Assembly: GCA_036733345.1 (NCBI GenBank)
Contig: DAINAR010000006.1
Span: forward strand, 29,257-93,256
DNA length: 64,000 nucleotides
Direction of reading: 5' to 3'
Source: JAFGMQ01 sp036733345
GTDB taxonomy: Bacteria; Desulfobacterota; DSM-4660; Desulfatiglandales; Desulfatiglandaceae
Shown here: positions 62,824 to 64,000 of the stretch, one piece after another
Layout: each line of letters opens with the position of its first letter
Numbering within the stretch: the first letter of the stretch is position 1
Translations under genes and position numbers: made by a program
Notes under the pieces: generated by a model
Told to the model about the DNA's origin: nothing
Seen by the model: the letters and a program-made list of their open reading frames with translations, nothing else
Database searches by the model: none

Positions 62824-63588
62824 ATGATGAACGAAGAAATAAGGTTTAAAAAAGAAGACAAAATAGCATGGATAAAGATGAATCGTCCTTCTAAGCTTAA
62901 TGCATTAACTTCCGCTATGCTTGATAGTTTTCAACAAGCAATTTTAAAAGCCAATTTGGATGATGATATCAGGGTGATAGCAATTGTTGGATCTGAAAGG
63001 GCATTTTGTGCGGGTGCTGATATTGAAGAAGAACAGACAATGGACGCGTCTGATGCATTGGCATTCTCGATTAGAGGACAGAACCTTTGTCAGGCACTTC
63101 AACTTTCGATGAAACCTGTAGTCGCCGTTATTGATGGCTATGCTTTGGGCGGTGGCCTGGAAATGGCACTGGCATGTGATTTCAGGATTTCTTCAAAAGA
63201 TGGTCTTTTTGGATTTCCAGAAGTGACGCTGGGTGTGACTACTGGTTGGGGAGGCGCAACCAACCTGGTTAAAATGATAGGTCCAAGTAAAGCAAAAGAA
63301 CTCCTTATGCTTGGAAAAATTATCAGTGCCGAAGAGGCATACCAACTTGGAATAATTTCCGAACTTGTCCCGGCTGATCAACTAATAGCGGCTGCCAGTG
63401 AGTTGGCAGAAAAATTGAGTTCCCTTCCTGCTTCATCACTGGCAATGGTAAAAAATTTGGTTAATAAATATTCTGAGTCATTCAGCCCGAAAGAACAGTT
63501 CTTGGAAGCAGTCGCGAATGCATATTGCTACTCGTTGGAAGAAAAAGCCAAGGCATATGAAGCATTTATGGGTCGGAAGAAAAAGTAA
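62824..63588 (+). CDS. Enoyl-CoA hydratase (crotonase family), second copy
   Basis: A 254-aa crotonase. ATG 62824 is used; a TTG at 62785 would add 13 residues. Oxyanion and active-site motifs ERAFCAGADIEEE, GGGLEMALACD and GFPEVTLGVTTGWGGATNL, with Glu at both catalytic positions. It hydrates or otherwise processes the CoA ester made by the adjacent ligase; crotonases also include isomerases and ring hydrolases, so the reaction is uncertain. Confidence 0.9.
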   Translation: MMNEEIRFKKEDKIAWIKMNRPSKLNALTSAMLDSFQQAILKANLDDDIRVIAIVGSERAFCAGADIEEEQTMDASDALAFSIRGQNLCQALQLSMKPVVAVIDGYALGGGLEMALACDFRISSKDGLFGFPEVTLGVTTGWGGATNLVKMIGPSKAKELLMLGKIISAEEAYQLGIISELVPADQLIAAASELAEKLSSLPASSLAMVKNLVNKYSESFSPKEQFLEAVANAYCYSLEEKAKAYEAFMGRKKK

Positions 63589-63969
63589 CTCAAATAAAAG
63601 AAGAGTTAATGTAATTCTTAAATAATGACCTGAATAGGGGGTCAATAACGATACACGAGGAATACTATTAAATATTCAAACGATCGGCGACTGTGTTAAG
63701 CCTCGAAAGAAGATATATTATAGGCAGTTTCAGAGGCCTATGTTGTAGCAAGTAGGATTTGAGGAGATACTAATCATAACAACAACCGTCTCCTTCAAGA
63801 AACCAGATAATTTATTCATTTTTATGCTGACTACGACAAGATAATTGACTCAGATTTTGATAGGAGCGTTAATAAAAAGAAACACAAACACTGGAAAATA
63901 TGACAGAAAATGCCAGAGCAAAGCAAAGATAAATACTCAGATACCAAAGCCATAGAGGAGGATTTACTG
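63589..63969. other. Intergenic stretch without recognised feature
   Basis: AT-rich spacer; no promoter, hairpin or ORF could be supported. Confidence 0.4.
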
Positions 63970-64000
63970 ATGGCGAAGGAAGTAAAGAAGGTAATAACGG
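63970..64000 (+). CDS. Start of next gene, truncated by window edge
   Basis: ATG at 63970 follows GAGGAGGATTT with about 9 nt spacing. Only MAKEVKKVIT can be read, so no function can be given. Its position suggests another gene of the catabolic cluster. Confidence 0.5.
   Translation, partial: MAKEVKKVIT

Overview
The window reads as chromosome of an anaerobic, probably sulfate-reducing or syntrophic member of the Desulfobacterota (former Deltaproteobacteria). This is inferred from gene content: a tungstate ABC importer, several acyl-CoA beta-oxidation genes, a B12-dependent acyl-CoA mutase, an oxygen-sensitive 4Fe-4S enoate reductase, a PEP-CTERM protein, the FtsK-LolA pairing and a likely selenoprotein. 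No rRNA or taxonomic marker is present, so the placement is tentative.

Layout. 1-4.8 kb, minus strand: truncated YerA-like adenine deaminase, a small hypothetical gene, and tupABC for tungstate uptake, with a promoter overlapping a 30-bp palindrome. 5.6-8.6 kb, minus: DUF2889 protein plus thioesterase, then a four-S1-domain RNA-binding protein plus a DUF5661-like protein. 8.9-11.4 kb, plus: a redox/metalloid-type locus made of ArsR repressor, decayed permease, two thioredoxin-fold CxxC proteins, and a DUF1573 protein whose conserved first Cys codon is an in-frame TGA, probably selenocysteine. 11.5-28 kb is mostly housekeeping: PEP-CTERM protein, UDP-glucuronate epimerase, groESL, pcm, dacB, lolA, ftsK, rnj, ssb, tatA, CBS protein, orn.

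29.5-36.2 kb is a catabolic run: thiolase, enoyl-CoA hydratase, short-chain acyl-CoA dehydrogenase, acyl-CoA mutase large and B12 subunits, and a MeaB/ArgK GTPase. Two active-site positions in the mutase (Phe91, Gln209) match isobutyryl-CoA mutase rather than methylmalonyl-CoA mutase, so the set fits isobutyrate/butyrate interconversion and oxidation to acetyl-CoA. 36.3-42.6 kb holds an rRNA methyltransferase and PUA protein, an M29 aminopeptidase, a squalene/phytoene synthase and an oligopeptide-transporter ATPase pair without its permeases.

After tRNA-Gln and tRNA-Glu (42.7-42.9 kb) comes a roughly 20-kb accessory catabolic cluster: two MFS carriers, an FMN/FAD/4Fe-4S enoate reductase, an MBL hydrolase, two SDRs, a zinc alcohol dehydrogenase, a Liv-type five-gene ABC importer, an acyl-CoA ligase, an enoyl-CoA hydratase and a GAF-GAF sigma-54 activator. 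The sequence shows a near-consensus sigma-54 promoter at 55004-55020 with two upstream 19-bp direct repeats 42 bp apart, a second sigma-54 promoter at 48614-48629, and related palindromes upstream of the activator gene. The cluster therefore looks like one sigma-54 regulon for an unidentified carboxylic acid or cyclic substrate.

Several small palindromic repeat families and one MITE-like element with perfect 14-bp inverted termini are scattered between genes.
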